From: G965227875 sp965227875 | Lineage (GTDB): Bacteria > Pseudomonadota > Alphaproteobacteria > Rhizobiales > JAJFHC01 | Assembly (NCBI GenBank): GCA_965227875.1 | Contig: OZ245783.1 | Span: 558,001 to 622,000 of the forward strand | Direction: 5' to 3' | Length of the DNA stretch: 64,000 nt | In this document: piece by piece, positions 43,102 to 52,396 of the stretch | How positions within the stretch are numbered: the first letter of the stretch is position 1 | How the letters are laid out: the number at the start of each line of letters is the position of its first letter | The notes under the pieces: generated by a model | What the model saw: only the letters and a program-made list of their open reading frames with translations | What the model was told of the DNA's origin: nothing | Databases searched by the model: none | Program-made: the position numbers and the translations under genes

Positions 43102-44543
43102 ACCGTTTCGAACCGAAGGACTTCTGGCCGAAAGACAGCCTTGCGCGGATGCTCGAGAGCGCATTCCACTCCGACGCGGACGTCGCGCGACAGGCCTGGC
43201 AGGACTGGCTTGGATCGGTTGACTTCGACACCGCACCCTGGGCGGAAATGCGTCTCCTTCCGGCAGCCCTTCGCAGGCAGAAGCAACTGGGTGTCGAGGT
43301 CCCGCGCATTCCCCGCATAGACGGTGTTAAGCGATATATATGGACCGCGAGCCAGACGAACCTGCATGCGGCCCGACCGCTGCTCGCCGCGCTCGAAGAA
43401 CACGACGTTCCTTTCATGGTCCTCAAAGGCGGAGCCCGTCACCTCGAAGACAACAGTGCCGGGGATCGCTACATCGCCGACGTCGACATTCTCGTTCCGA
43501 GGCACCGATTCTTCGAAGTCCTCGACATCGCCGAAAGCGCCAAGTGGTCCTGGACCTGGGACGTGAACCGCGAATGGCTGGACATGTACTTCCTGTCGGC
43601 GCGCCATTCGCTCGGCCTGAGACGGGACCCTGCTCCGCAGGAAGTGGATATCCACGCCCATTCATTGCTGCTGAACCGCTGTGCCGATGATGATGACGGA
43701 CTTTGGCGGCGCGCGCGCCGGGCGGAGACGGGCGGTGTCGCGTGCCTTGTCCCCGACCGGACGGACCAGTTGCTGATCGCCTGTGCCCACGGGCACCTTT
43801 ACGACCCCGGAAGGTCCCACGACTGGATCGGCGATGCGGCCGGGATCATCGGCGCCGGAGAACCGGACTGGCAGCAATTCCTGACCGAAGTCGAGCGCAG
43901 GGACCTCTGGGCCCCATGTACCGTGGCGCTTCACTACCTGTCGCACGGGCTCGAACTGGATATCCCCGATGCCGTACTCGCACAGGCCCTCGGGCAATGC
44001 CGGGAACCCTTCATCAGCGAGTATGTCGGCATGACCGAACACTGGGACGCCCCGACACGCGAGAACCGGGCCGAGTGGGGCGCATGCGCCTCGATCCGTG
44101 CATCCCGGTGGCGGCGGGACAACCCTGGTTCGGGGACCGGCGGGACGGCGGCAGGAGATAAACGGGTCACGGTCTGGGAACGTGACAATCTCAGATGCGC
44201 CTACCGGACGCCGGTGCCGGCCTGGACCCACGACCTCGTTTCCGATTGCAGCGTCGACATCGGGCTCCCGGCGCTCCGCACACCGGGTACGGGCGGTTTC
44301 GAGGTCGTTCTGACCTGTTTCGAAACCGGAAAGGTCGAATTCGCCCGGCACCGCGTGACCCCGTTCCGGCGTTTGTTGATGACGGTCGCGCCGACGACCA
44401 TGACCATATCTTTCGATCCGGCGCTGCTGGGAGCCTACGGCCTGAAGGAAATCGAGATCCAATTTCTCGAAGAGGGGACGTTCGAACCGGCCGGTGTGGA
44501 CGTCAAGTCCTTCGAGGTTCGCTGGCACGCCTTCAGCCGATAA
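43098..44543 (+). CDS. NTP_transf_5 (uncharacterised nucleotidyltransferase) family protein
   Basis: 481 residues. The family core is PFMVLKGGARHLED, then RYIADVDILVPRHRF: the Asp-x-Asp pair is the metal site of the nucleotidyltransferase fold, and HSHLY-like ACAHGHLYDPGR follows. The C-terminal 130 residues are beta-rich and unlike the family core; they may bind carbohydrate. NTP_transf_5 proteins recur with HprK-like kinases in RiPP or polysaccharide clusters, but their reaction is not known. Last gene of the operon; its stop abuts the opposing gene at 44544. Confidence 0.82.
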   Translation: MNRFEPKDFWPKDSLARMLESAFHSDADVARQAWQDWLGSVDFDTAPWAEMRLLPAALRRQKQLGVEVPRIPRIDGVKRYIWTASQTNLHAARPLLAALEEHDVPFMVLKGGARHLEDNSAGDRYIADVDILVPRHRFFEVLDIAESAKWSWTWDVNREWLDMYFLSARHSLGLRRDPAPQEVDIHAHSLLLNRCADDDDGLWRRARRAETGGVACLVPDRTDQLLIACAHGHLYDPGRSHDWIGDAAGIIGAGEPDWQQFLTEVERRDLWAPCTVALHYLSHGLELDIPDAVLAQALGQCREPFISEYVGMTEHWDAPTRENRAEWGACASIRASRWRRDNPGSGTGGTAAGDKRVTVWERDNLRCAYRTPVPAWTHDLVSDCSVDIGLPALRTPGTGGFEVVLTCFETGKVEFARHRVTPFRRLLMTVAPTTMTISFDPALLGAYGLKEIEIQFLEEGTFEPAGVDVKSFEVRWHAFSR

Positions 44544-46079
44544 TCAACCTACGGCGTTTAACTCCGTCTCACGCAGAAAGCTGACTTTCAATCGAATCCG
44601 TGAACCTATGACTACTGCACCGGCATAGATGACGGGCATGAGCATGTCAGGAAACCGGGGATGGAACTGCGTGAATAGGGCGAAAAACATGATCGTACCA
44701 AATGTGGGAAGCGTGAACGCACAGATCACAGGCCAACGCAGCAGCAATCCCGCAATCGACATGCCAACGAACCCCAGAACGACAGTCGCATAGAGTACCA
44801 ACTGAATAATGCTTGGCGGTGACCTCGTCCAAAGACCCCGCCACAGGAAAAGGGGGGTTTTGGCAATGTGGTTGCCAAGGTTTGCGAAAATCTCCTTCAA
44901 TGCCCGTTGCCGTAAACGGATCTCCGTCTCTTGATGCGGGTTCTCGTATCCTTGGCGTCGAAGTTCGTGGAGCAGTTTAACCCGTTCGGCCCGCGCAGCA
45001 GTATAGTAGGTCAAAGCGTCTTCCGGCCGACCGGCAATTTCTGCCGCCCAATCTTCTGCCACGAACGCCTCGTCTCCGTGAATGTTCAGACGCTGCAGAC
45101 GCCCCCCTTTCGACAGATCGGCTTCCGAAAATCCAAGGTGACGGCCAATCGCATCTCTGATTATCCACGGCGCCCATGCATAAAATGCACCCTTGGCTTC
45201 CTCGTCGGTCATCCGGTTGTTGTAGACGCGCATCATCAAAATTTTGCCGCCACGCTGGGTAATCGTTGGCGAGCCGAACCGGAGGTAGTTGTGTACGATC
45301 CAAGGCCCGGTGACCGCAGCGAAGCAGATGGCCATCACTCCGAACCGCTTTGCAGCCGCAGCCCCCCGCCACCTGTTGGGTGGGAGAATGCAGACCATTG
45401 CGAGAATGACGGGCAGTACGACCGCCACATAGAAAAACGAACCTTTAGTGAGCGCCAATGCACCCGCCAAAAGCCCGCCCGCAACAAACCATCGCCATCG
45501 TCGTGACACAACAGCCAAGGTCATCGCAAGGGTACACCAGACCAGAATGGTGGCAGCCTGAATCTCAGTGTAAAATCGGTCGATGATTGAGGTTTTCACG
45601 AGATAGTCAGCCGTCACGATGACTATCGCTACGATCACCGCTCCAAATCCAACCAAACTGGTGCCAGAGAACTTCAGAATAGTCAGAGAAATACCGAGAA
45701 GCAAAAGACCGGCCCAAACGAGATTGTGACGCTTAAGCCTAACGAGCGTCTGGCCAGCGTTAAGTTCCTCGACAGACGCAACTTCGGAAAGAACTGGATC
45801 CATTACAATATGTAGCGCTAGCAGCAATACGGGCAGCGGTTCACGGTAATTGTCCAAAACGGTCACGCCATGCGGAAGCTGTGCCTTGTTTTCGGGATCA
45901 AATTGTTTGGCCAAATGAAATGCTGCGGTGAGATTCTGCAACGCATCGTGTTCACTTTGCCATGTCGTGATGCTTTGATTGGTAATGAACAGTGCCGCGA
46001 TGATTGCGGAAGCCACAATCAAAACCGAGGAGATATGTTTCATGCTGCGGATGCTTTCTTGAAAGGCAGAAGCTCTCAT
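44544..46079 (-). CDS. Polytopic GT-C-like membrane protein, lower GC
   Basis: 511 residues with roughly ten membrane segments and a large soluble stretch (about 280-400), a layout like PMT/ArnT-type GT-C glycosyltransferases that use polyprenyl-phosphate sugars. The N-terminal DPENKAQLP and DNYREPLPVLLLALH in the first outer loop could hold the acidic catalytic residue. The ATG at 46079 is preferred over the upstream GTG because it has a GTGAGG site. Base composition is clearly more AT-rich than the neighbours, and AAT, ATT and AAA codons are common, which suggests horizontal acquisition. Confidence 0.7.
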   Translation of the reverse strand: MRASAFQESIRSMKHISSVLIVASAIIAALFITNQSITTWQSEHDALQNLTAAFHLAKQFDPENKAQLPHGVTVLDNYREPLPVLLLALHIVMDPVLSEVASVEELNAGQTLVRLKRHNLVWAGLLLLGISLTILKFSGTSLVGFGAVIVAIVIVTADYLVKTSIIDRFYTEIQAATILVWCTLAMTLAVVSRRWRWFVAGGLLAGALALTKGSFFYVAVVLPVILAMVCILPPNRWRGAAAAKRFGVMAICFAAVTGPWIVHNYLRFGSPTITQRGGKILMMRVYNNRMTDEEAKGAFYAWAPWIIRDAIGRHLGFSEADLSKGGRLQRLNIHGDEAFVAEDWAAEIAGRPEDALTYYTAARAERVKLLHELRRQGYENPHQETEIRLRQRALKEIFANLGNHIAKTPLFLWRGLWTRSPPSIIQLVLYATVVLGFVGMSIAGLLLRWPVICAFTLPTFGTIMFFALFTQFHPRFPDMLMPVIYAGAVVIGSRIRLKVSFLRETELNAVG

Positions 46080-46089
46080 ATGCCTCACT

Positions 46090-47394
46090 CTACCGATTTG
46101 GCGTTTTTTGGGAACTCCGGAGAAGGATCACCTGTCCTGAGATGACGATGCCGACTACCGTCCAGCAAAGGATCGGCGCAACCATCCAGAAGTGTTCGAT
46201 CGAGTGATTCTGCACGACAGCCAACCACAAGACCGGAAGAAGGCCGACACCGGCAAACTGGACTGCCAGCCCGGTCGTCGCCGTCTGCGAGGCCCGTCTT
46301 GACCCCGCACCAAGCCGTCCGAGACGGACGCCGGCGAAACTTGCGGCAAGGACGACGACACCGATGATGGCACACAAGGCCATGTGCTCGGCATTCACTT
46401 GAAGGCTTGTCCAGGCATCCGGCGGCGTGCCTTTGACGTCGCCGTAAAGGCGCTCCCTGGCCTTGATGGAGACGATATGCCAGACGTCGGAGAAACCGAC
46501 GACCAAGGCCGCCTGAAGCCACTTGAGCGACCAGAAAGACAGATACGCGAACACCCATACGATCGCGAGCTGAATTGCTTCGAACAGGTCAGCGCCGCGA
46601 CCATCCGCCCAGCGCCGGATCGTGAGGCCGATGAGCGCCACGGTCGGCGCCACGACCGGATTCGTCAGCAGATCGAAGTAGGCGACAAGAATACCCAGCA
46701 CCACGAAGACAGGTACAAGCCGACCCGTCATAGCGTTTTTCATGCGCAACAGGTACGCAGCGAACAGGAAACCGAGGATCCAGTTGCTCGCGTGCGGAGC
46801 GACCAGATACTGACTGTAAAGCGGAGCTGCGAGCACCCCCGCCAAAATGCTGGTGGCAGGCAGGCATCCGACGGCGGACCGTACGGCATGTGCGCAGACC
46901 AGCATCGCGACCGCAAACACAACCAGAACCATGGTCCGGACGGCCGGCAATCCGGCAAAACTGAGCACCGGTTTCACGAGTATGACAGCGCCGTGCCAGT
47001 AGCGATGATGATCGACGGCGCCCCTGCCAGACTTCACCTGAAGGCAATTGCCGAGCATCGGGTTGCGAACCGATGCGGCCAGCGAGGATCGAACGTCCTT
47101 CGGTTCCTCGTCTTCAAGTGCTGGAGCCCAGAAACCGGTCGTCGCATGTACACACTCCGTCCAGTGATCGAGCAATATGCCCTCGAAAAACGGATGCGCC
47201 GCATAGTTGCTCTGGCTGATCGTGGAGAACACGTTCCGCTTGATGGTTTGCTTCGGAAGAAGCTGCACCGCGGCGTTGAGAACCGTGGCGGCAAGAAACC
47301 CGAACAGGAACAGCAAGGCTATGCGGCGCGCGAGCTGCACCGGCGAACCATGCTCGAATACGGCGTGTGTTCCGGCCTTGTCGCTGCGTGCCAT
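46090..47394 (-). CDS. Polytopic membrane protein of unknown function
   Basis: 434 residues from the ATG at 47394. One membrane segment near residue 25 is followed by a periplasmic region of about 90 residues (containing HWTECVHATTGFWAP and HHRYWHGAVILVKP) and then eight or more segments. The layout again suggests a GT-C or polymerase-like glycan enzyme, but I do not recognise the family. It lies 10 nt upstream of the other polytopic gene, so the two form one unit. Upstream in-frame codons to 47514 lack support. Confidence 0.65.
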   Translation of the reverse strand: MARSDKAGTHAVFEHGSPVQLARRIALLFLFGFLAATVLNAAVQLLPKQTIKRNVFSTISQSNYAAHPFFEGILLDHWTECVHATTGFWAPALEDEEPKDVRSSLAASVRNPMLGNCLQVKSGRGAVDHHRYWHGAVILVKPVLSFAGLPAVRTMVLVVFAVAMLVCAHAVRSAVGCLPATSILAGVLAAPLYSQYLVAPHASNWILGFLFAAYLLRMKNAMTGRLVPVFVVLGILVAYFDLLTNPVVAPTVALIGLTIRRWADGRGADLFEAIQLAIVWVFAYLSFWSLKWLQAALVVGFSDVWHIVSIKARERLYGDVKGTPPDAWTSLQVNAEHMALCAIIGVVVLAASFAGVRLGRLGAGSRRASQTATTGLAVQFAGVGLLPVLWLAVVQNHSIEHFWMVAPILCWTVVGIVISGQVILLRSSQKTPNR

Positions 47395-47599
47395 GATGAT
47401 ACCGCCCGGCCTTCGACACGTCCGCGCCCTGTGCAGACAATTCGGTTTTGCAATTCGCCCGCGGGGCACCCGTTTCCCCTTCAAAAGGTGAGCACGCATC
47501 GGCGTTTGGCACAAGCCGTATCGCCGTGCGCTACCCGTTGCGTTGCGCGTGCCGGAGCGCTAAACACTTCGGCGGGGCGTATTGGGTCAGGACAGGTTG

Positions 47600-48688
47600 A
47601 TGAAGCGTATCCGCGTTGGGTTGATTGGCGTCGGCAACTGCGGAAGCTCTCTCGTTCAGGGGCTGGCGAGTTACCGGAACGATCCTGCCGGATTGCTTGG
47701 TGTCCCGTTTCCCGAACTGTCCGGCTACTCGATCGGCGACATCGAGATCGTCTGCGCCTTCGACATCGACCGCCGCAAGGTCGGGCGCGATCTCTCCGAG
47801 GCGATTTTCGCGGCGCCCAACTGCACCAAGGTATTTTTCCCCGATCTGCCGCCTTCGGACGTCACCGTCGCCAGGGGCCGCACGCTCGACGGGGTGTCGG
47901 ACCTCATGAAGTCCTCGCCCGGCGGCTTCGACCCGAGCCCGGAACCGGAACCCGAAAAAGAGGATGTTGTCGTCGCACTGAAGGAAGCGGGCGTCCAGAT
48001 CGTGCTGAACTACCTGCCCGTAGGCTCGCAGGACGCCAGCGAATTCTATGCCGAATGCGCGATCGAGGCGGGAGCGGCCTTCGTCAACGGAATCCCCGTC
48101 TTTCTCGGCAGCGACCCGCAGTGGCAGGAACGGTTCGCCCGGGCCGGACTCCCCATCCTTGGCGACGATTTCAAGGCTCAGATGGGCGCCACCGTCGTCC
48201 AGCGTCACCTTGCCCATCTCTTCGACATGCGCGGCGCCGTTCTCGACCGGGCCTACCAGCTCAATGTCGGTGGCAACACCGATTTTCTCAACATGCTCGA
48301 CACCCAACGCATCACGTCCAAGCGGCATTCGAAGACGGAAGCCGTGCAGTCGGCCATCCAGCACCGTCTCGAGGAAAACGATCTTCGCGTCGGACCGTCC
48401 GACTACGTTCCGTGGCTCAACGACGAAAAAGTCGCCTACATGAGAATGGAAGGTCGGTTGTTCGGCGGTGTCCCCATGAATATCGAGGTGCGGTTGACGG
48501 TGGAGGATTCCCCGAATGCCGCTGCGATGGCGTGCATCGCCATCAGATGCGCCCGGATCGCGCTGGATCGCGGCCTCAAGGGTGCGGTGACCGATGCATG
48601 CGCATTCCTCTTCAAGCATCCGCCCAAGCAGATGAACGACGAGGACGCGGTCCAGAAGCTTGCGGACTTTGCCGCAGCCCCCGTATGA
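47600..48688 (+). CDS. ino1: myo-Inositol-1-phosphate synthase
   Basis: 362 residues, the short prokaryotic form. The NAD-binding loop is RVGLIGVGNCGSSLVQGL, and LNYLPVGSQDASEFYAEC, LGDDFKAQMGATVVQR and NVGGNTDFLNM are hallmark blocks; the catalytic Lys pair lies in SKRHSKTEAVQ. It converts glucose-6-phosphate to L-myo-inositol-1-phosphate. In actinobacteria and Bacteroides this product is used for phosphatidylinositol. It starts the lipid locus; the start at 47600 follows an AGGACAGG site. Next gene is 24 nt away. Confidence 0.92.
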   Translation: MKRIRVGLIGVGNCGSSLVQGLASYRNDPAGLLGVPFPELSGYSIGDIEIVCAFDIDRRKVGRDLSEAIFAAPNCTKVFFPDLPPSDVTVARGRTLDGVSDLMKSSPGGFDPSPEPEPEKEDVVVALKEAGVQIVLNYLPVGSQDASEFYAECAIEAGAAFVNGIPVFLGSDPQWQERFARAGLPILGDDFKAQMGATVVQRHLAHLFDMRGAVLDRAYQLNVGGNTDFLNMLDTQRITSKRHSKTEAVQSAIQHRLEENDLRVGPSDYVPWLNDEKVAYMRMEGRLFGGVPMNIEVRLTVEDSPNAAAMACIAIRCARIALDRGLKGAVTDACAFLFKHPPKQMNDEDAVQKLADFAAAPV

Positions 48689-48712
48689 GACTGGCGTCGC
48701 GCCAGCGCCCCG

Positions 48713-49549
48713 ATGAACACTGAACCCGCAACAGCACGAACCCCCGGACATGCCATCGTCACGGGCGGCAGCAGCGGGATCGGGCTCGAGCTGGCGAAAC
48801 TGCTGGCCGATCGGAGCTTCGATGTCACCATCATCGCGCGCGATGTCAGGAAACTGGCCAACGCAAGAGACGAGATCGAAGCAGCCGGAAAAGGCCGGGC
48901 GCGGGTCGCGACCTACTCCGTCGATGTCGGCGAGACGGACGCGTTTCGCACGACCATAAAAGAGGCCGTGACCGCGTTTGGTCCCCCGACATGGACGATC
49001 GCCAGCGCCGGCATCGTGGAGCCGGGCGACATTCTCGACCTGCCACTGGACTCCTACGAACGCCAGATGAGAACCAACTTTTCCGGCAGTCTCAACCTGG
49101 CCCACGCCGTCGCCCCGGCGATGGCGGCCAACGGTGGAGGCCGGCTCGTGTTGATCGCATCGGGCGCGGCATTCGTCGGGCTCTACGGATACTCCGCCTA
49201 TACCGCGTCGAAGTTTGCCGTGCGCGGTCTAGCCGAATCCCTGCGCCTGGAACTCGAGCCGCAGGGAATCTCTGTCACCCTCGCCTATCCCCCCGACACC
49301 CGCACGCCGCAGTATTTCGACGAAATGGAAAAACGGTCTCCGGTGACCGCGAAGATCGCCGGCCGGGGCGGACTGTGGGACCCCGAGGACGTGGCCAAGA
49401 GAATATTCGAAGCCGCCGACAGGAAAGCCTTCACGGTGACGCCCGGCCTCGTCCTGCGACTCCTGAACACCTTTCACAGCGTGATCAGCCCCTTCTTCCG
49501 CGCCTACCAGAACAGGCTCGTGCGGAGCGTCTTGCGAAAGTCCGGCTGA
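48713..49549 (+). CDS. SDR resembling 3-ketodihydrosphingosine reductase (KDSR)
   Basis: 278 residues. GHAIVTGGSSGIGLELAKLL binds NADPH; Tyr163 and Lys167 are the catalytic pair (SAYTASKFAVRGLAESL). YPPDT at residues 192-196 followed by TP is the motif of eukaryotic 3-ketosphinganine reductases, and the C-terminus has a hydrophobic stretch before a basic tail, as in the membrane-bound enzyme. Such enzymes reduce 3-ketosphinganine to sphinganine. It could instead reduce a 3-ketoacyl chain. The next gene is a CdsA homologue 34 nt downstream. Confidence 0.78.
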   Translation: MNTEPATARTPGHAIVTGGSSGIGLELAKLLADRSFDVTIIARDVRKLANARDEIEAAGKGRARVATYSVDVGETDAFRTTIKEAVTAFGPPTWTIASAGIVEPGDILDLPLDSYERQMRTNFSGSLNLAHAVAPAMAANGGGRLVLIASGAAFVGLYGYSAYTASKFAVRGLAESLRLELEPQGISVTLAYPPDTRTPQYFDEMEKRSPVTAKIAGRGGLWDPEDVAKRIFEAADRKAFTVTPGLVLRLLNTFHSVISPFFRAYQNRLVRSVLRKSG

Positions 49550-49583
49550 AACCGGCCGGGACAACCGTTTCACGGGAACGCCA

Positions 49584-50510
49584 ATGACCGATATCCAGCT
49601 TCTCGGTGCCGTCGTATGGTGTCTGTGGATCGGCGGCTGCATCCTGCTGGCGGCTCTTGGCGCAAGCCCGGCGGCGAGACGGACCATACGCCCGATGTGG
49701 CCGCAGATGATGTCTTCGGCCGTCGTCATTGCGTTTGCCTCCGTACCGCTTCTGCTTGGTGTGGAGGCCGCGACCCTGTTCTTTGCAATTGCCGTCGTGC
49801 GGATCGGGTGGGAGTGCGGGGAGATCCGCGCGGAACGATTCGGCATGGCGACAAGGGACCGTCGCGTTCAGTCCGCCACGATGGCAGGCGTGCTCCTTGC
49901 CGTCGCAACGACCGGTTTCTTCCTGCCCGTCGAGCTTGCCTTTCCCTGCCTTGCCGTAACCGGATTGTATTTCGTCTGGAGCCTGCAAGCCTCGCGACGG
50001 GGAAAGGTGCACGGCCTCGATGGCCGCATGCCGGGTCTCGTCGGCATGCTTGTCTATCCGGGATTGCCCGTACTGGCCTTCGCGGCCTGCCTCGCGTCGG
50101 AGAAATGGCATGCCCCGGTCTTTCTGGCGTTCATTCTCGTCGAGGTGTTCGACAGCTTCTCCCTGCTGGGCGGAAAGTTGTTCGGCCGCCGGCCGCTCAT
50201 CCCCCGGGTGAGCGCGAACAAGACCGTGGAGGGCCTGCTCACCGGCCTTGCCGCGTTGCTCGTCGTCGCGTCCGGCCTCGGTCTCGTCATGGACGGAGTT
50301 TCGCTTTTCATCTCCGTTCTTGTTGCCTTCGGGGTCGGCCTCGCCGCGTTTGCCGGCGACTTCCTGGCCTCGGTCCCGAAGCGTGCCGCCGGCGTGAAGG
50401 ACTATCCCGTGCTCATGAAGCAACAGGGCGGCCTGCTGGATATCATGGACGCATGGCTGCTTGCCGGCCCGGTCGTCGCCATGATCGTCTGGATGAGCGG
50501 CGCCGCCTGA
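49584..50510 (+). CDS. cdsA: Phosphatidate cytidylyltransferase (CdsA family)
   Basis: 308 residues with about eight membrane segments. The family signature is near the C-terminus: S-x-x-KR-x4-KD (SVPKRAAGVKDYP) followed by GGLLDIMDAW. The usual His and Arg of that signature (HGG...DR) are Gln and Ile here, so it is a divergent copy and probably not the housekeeping enzyme. It would make CDP-diacylglycerol (or a CDP-lipid analogue) for the phosphatidyltransferase at 59496. It faces the PgpA gene on the opposite strand. Confidence 0.82.
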   Translation: MTDIQLLGAVVWCLWIGGCILLAALGASPAARRTIRPMWPQMMSSAVVIAFASVPLLLGVEAATLFFAIAVVRIGWECGEIRAERFGMATRDRRVQSATMAGVLLAVATTGFFLPVELAFPCLAVTGLYFVWSLQASRRGKVHGLDGRMPGLVGMLVYPGLPVLAFAACLASEKWHAPVFLAFILVEVFDSFSLLGGKLFGRRPLIPRVSANKTVEGLLTGLAALLVVASGLGLVMDGVSLFISVLVAFGVGLAAFAGDFLASVPKRAAGVKDYPVLMKQQGGLLDIMDAWLLAGPVVAMIVWMSGAA

Positions 50511-50537
50511 CCACGAGAAAGCCGCCTGCCGACGGCA

Positions 50538-51026
50538 TCAGGCGACACGCGCGAGGATGGCCGAAATCGTCACGAGCGCGACGGCCGCAAAAACGGCAGC
50601 CACCGCATCGTCCAGCATCACCCCCGCGCCGTTTTTGACAGTCCGGTCGACATAGGAGGCCGGCCACGGCTTGACCGTGTCGAAGACACGAAAGAGGACA
50701 AAACCCGCAACCCACCAGATCCATCCCGGAGGCGAGACGAGGAGAACCGCCGCCATACCCCATATCTCGTCCCACACGATGGCGTTGTGATCATGCTCTC
50801 CGAGCGCTTCGCCGGTTTCCTGACAGGCCCACGCACCGACCGCGAAGAGCACCGCCATCGCGACGAATTGCACGCCGGCGGAAAACTCGCGCAGAACGAA
50901 GAACGGCAGGAACCCCGCGAGCGTGCCCACGGTACCCGGCCAGGTCGGCGACAGGCCCGTGCCGAAACCCATGGCGAGCAGGTACTGCGGCCGCGACATC
51001 ATGAATGCAAGCGATGGTGTCGCCAT
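50538..51026 (-). CDS. pgpA: Phosphatidylglycerophosphatase A-like protein
   Basis: 162 residues, the PgpA size, with four membrane segments. GTGLSPTWPGTVGTLAG, IVWDEIWGMAAVLL and FRVFDTVKPWPASYVDRTVK are the conserved blocks. PgpA dephosphorylates phosphatidylglycerophosphate. In Bacteroides a PgpA-family protein encoded beside ino1 serves phosphatidylinositol-phosphate, so that substrate is likely here. Start 51026 gives the normal PgpA N-terminus; the longer open frame to 51119 is not supported. It is the only minus-strand gene between cdsA and lptF. Confidence 0.87.
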   Translation of the reverse strand: MATPSLAFMMSRPQYLLAMGFGTGLSPTWPGTVGTLAGFLPFFVLREFSAGVQFVAMAVLFAVGAWACQETGEALGEHDHNAIVWDEIWGMAAVLLVSPPGWIWWVAGFVLFRVFDTVKPWPASYVDRTVKNGAGVMLDDAVAAVFAAVALVTISAILARVA

Positions 51027-51183
51027 GAACGCCGAATTCTCCACCTTCACGCCTGATCGCGGAAGCCCTCTCCCGGCGACCGGGTTTATCCCAATCCGCC
51101 CGCCCAGTCTGTTATACACAACTGTATCGGCCGATAGGTGGAATCAGGCCGAAAGTTGGTTTCCGCAATCGGGGACGCGCGGA

Positions 51184-52359
51184 ATGTTGTTCGGGATTAC
51201 CCGGTATCTCACCGGCCAGACGCTGCTCCAGGCCGTCGCCGTAACTCTGATCATCGCCACCATATTCGTTTTCGAAAAGGTCGGCGGACAGATCAGCCGG
51301 GCGATCGAAGCGGGCCTTCAACTGACCGCCCTGCCCGCACTGCTTCTCGCCACCCTGCCCCTGATATTCAGCATCGCCCTGCCGCTGGCCCTCCTGATCG
51401 CGGTATATCGCGTTTTCCTGCGTCTGCGCGAGGACGGTGAACTGGTGTCTCTCGCCAACCTTGGCATACGTCCGTGGTACTTCATGGGTCTGGCCGGAGT
51501 CTTCGGCGCCCTGTTCATGACGGGCGTGCTCGTCATATCCGGTTTCGTGGAACCCTATTCCAGATACGTTCACCGCGTGCTTCTCTTCGAAGCGCGCAAG
51601 GACCTTGTCAGAAAGGGCCTGCACACCGGCGACATCCGCAAACTTTTGGGATACGTCGCGGCCAAGCCCAATGGTGCAGCGGGCGAACGCAGCACCAACA
51701 TCTTCATCGTCGACACAAACCCCGGGACCTTCCAGCGTCTCATTTCGGCGGACCGCGTGGAGCTGACGCCAACCGCGGACCCCGGCGTCTACAATGTCGA
51801 TCTCGTGAACCTGGAAGTGATCTTTCTGAACCATGTGCTTCATGACCGGCGCTCCGGCAGTGGCAAACAGGACAGTCTGCTGTTCCGGAACAGGGACAAG
51901 GCCCGACCGACGATCGGCGCCCCGCAATATGCCCGGTCACTCACCTTGGGTGAATTTGCCAGGTTCCCGCCCCGTTTGAGCCGTGACGACCAGCGTTACC
52001 TGACGGAACTCGTCGCGCCGCTGTCCGGCGAATTGCATGTCGAGGACCGGCATTTCCTGCGATTCGCCGAGATACTCCTGCAGGGCTGGCTCTGCCTGCT
52101 GGCGCCCTTCGCGGCCTTTCTGGCCGTGAGTTTCACCTCGACCGGGCGCAGCGTGTTCGTACTGCCCGCCGCCGCAGCGGGCCTGTTCGGGCTGAACATC
52201 CTGGTACAGAACCTGGCAAGGGCATTGTCGGAAGCCGGCGCGAGCCCCTTGCTTCTTCCCGGCGCGATGCAATTCGCGATACTGCTGCTTCTCGCCGCAA
52301 CCGCATACCGGACAATGCGCCAGGGCGCATTTCTCAAACCCCGGAAGACGGAAGCGTGA
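51184..52359 (+). CDS. LptF-like lipid-export permease
   Basis: 391 residues, YjgP/YjgQ family. Three membrane segments at each end flank a periplasmic beta-jellyroll domain (about residues 130-290), the LptF/LptG layout. ALLLATLPLIFSIALPLALL and REDGELVSLANLGI are family-typical coupling segments. The usual alphaproteobacterial lptFG genes lie beside lptD; here the pair is inside a lipid-synthesis locus. It may carry a different lipid through the periplasm, possibly with the shared LptB2 ATPase. That reassignment is inference. Confidence 0.86.
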   Translation: MLFGITRYLTGQTLLQAVAVTLIIATIFVFEKVGGQISRAIEAGLQLTALPALLLATLPLIFSIALPLALLIAVYRVFLRLREDGELVSLANLGIRPWYFMGLAGVFGALFMTGVLVISGFVEPYSRYVHRVLLFEARKDLVRKGLHTGDIRKLLGYVAAKPNGAAGERSTNIFIVDTNPGTFQRLISADRVELTPTADPGVYNVDLVNLEVIFLNHVLHDRRSGSGKQDSLLFRNRDKARPTIGAPQYARSLTLGEFARFPPRLSRDDQRYLTELVAPLSGELHVEDRHFLRFAEILLQGWLCLLAPFAAFLAVSFTSTGRSVFVLPAAAAGLFGLNILVQNLARALSEAGASPLLLPGAMQFAILLLLAATAYRTMRQGAFLKPRKTEA

Positions 52360-52396
52360 CCGCCAAACCCGTTCCAGTAACCGCGGATTCGCGGCG

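Noticed and set aside
40181..44543. Lasso-peptide cluster
   Set aside because: No B2 transglutaminase-like protease, asparagine-synthetase-like cyclase or precursor gene can be found; only the PqqD-like, kinase-like and nucleotidyltransferase-like parts match.
46384..48723. 779-residue plus-strand open frame
   Set aside because: It overlaps a membrane-protein gene on the other strand and ino1 in another frame; both have clear protein features, whereas this frame is Arg-rich and without motifs.
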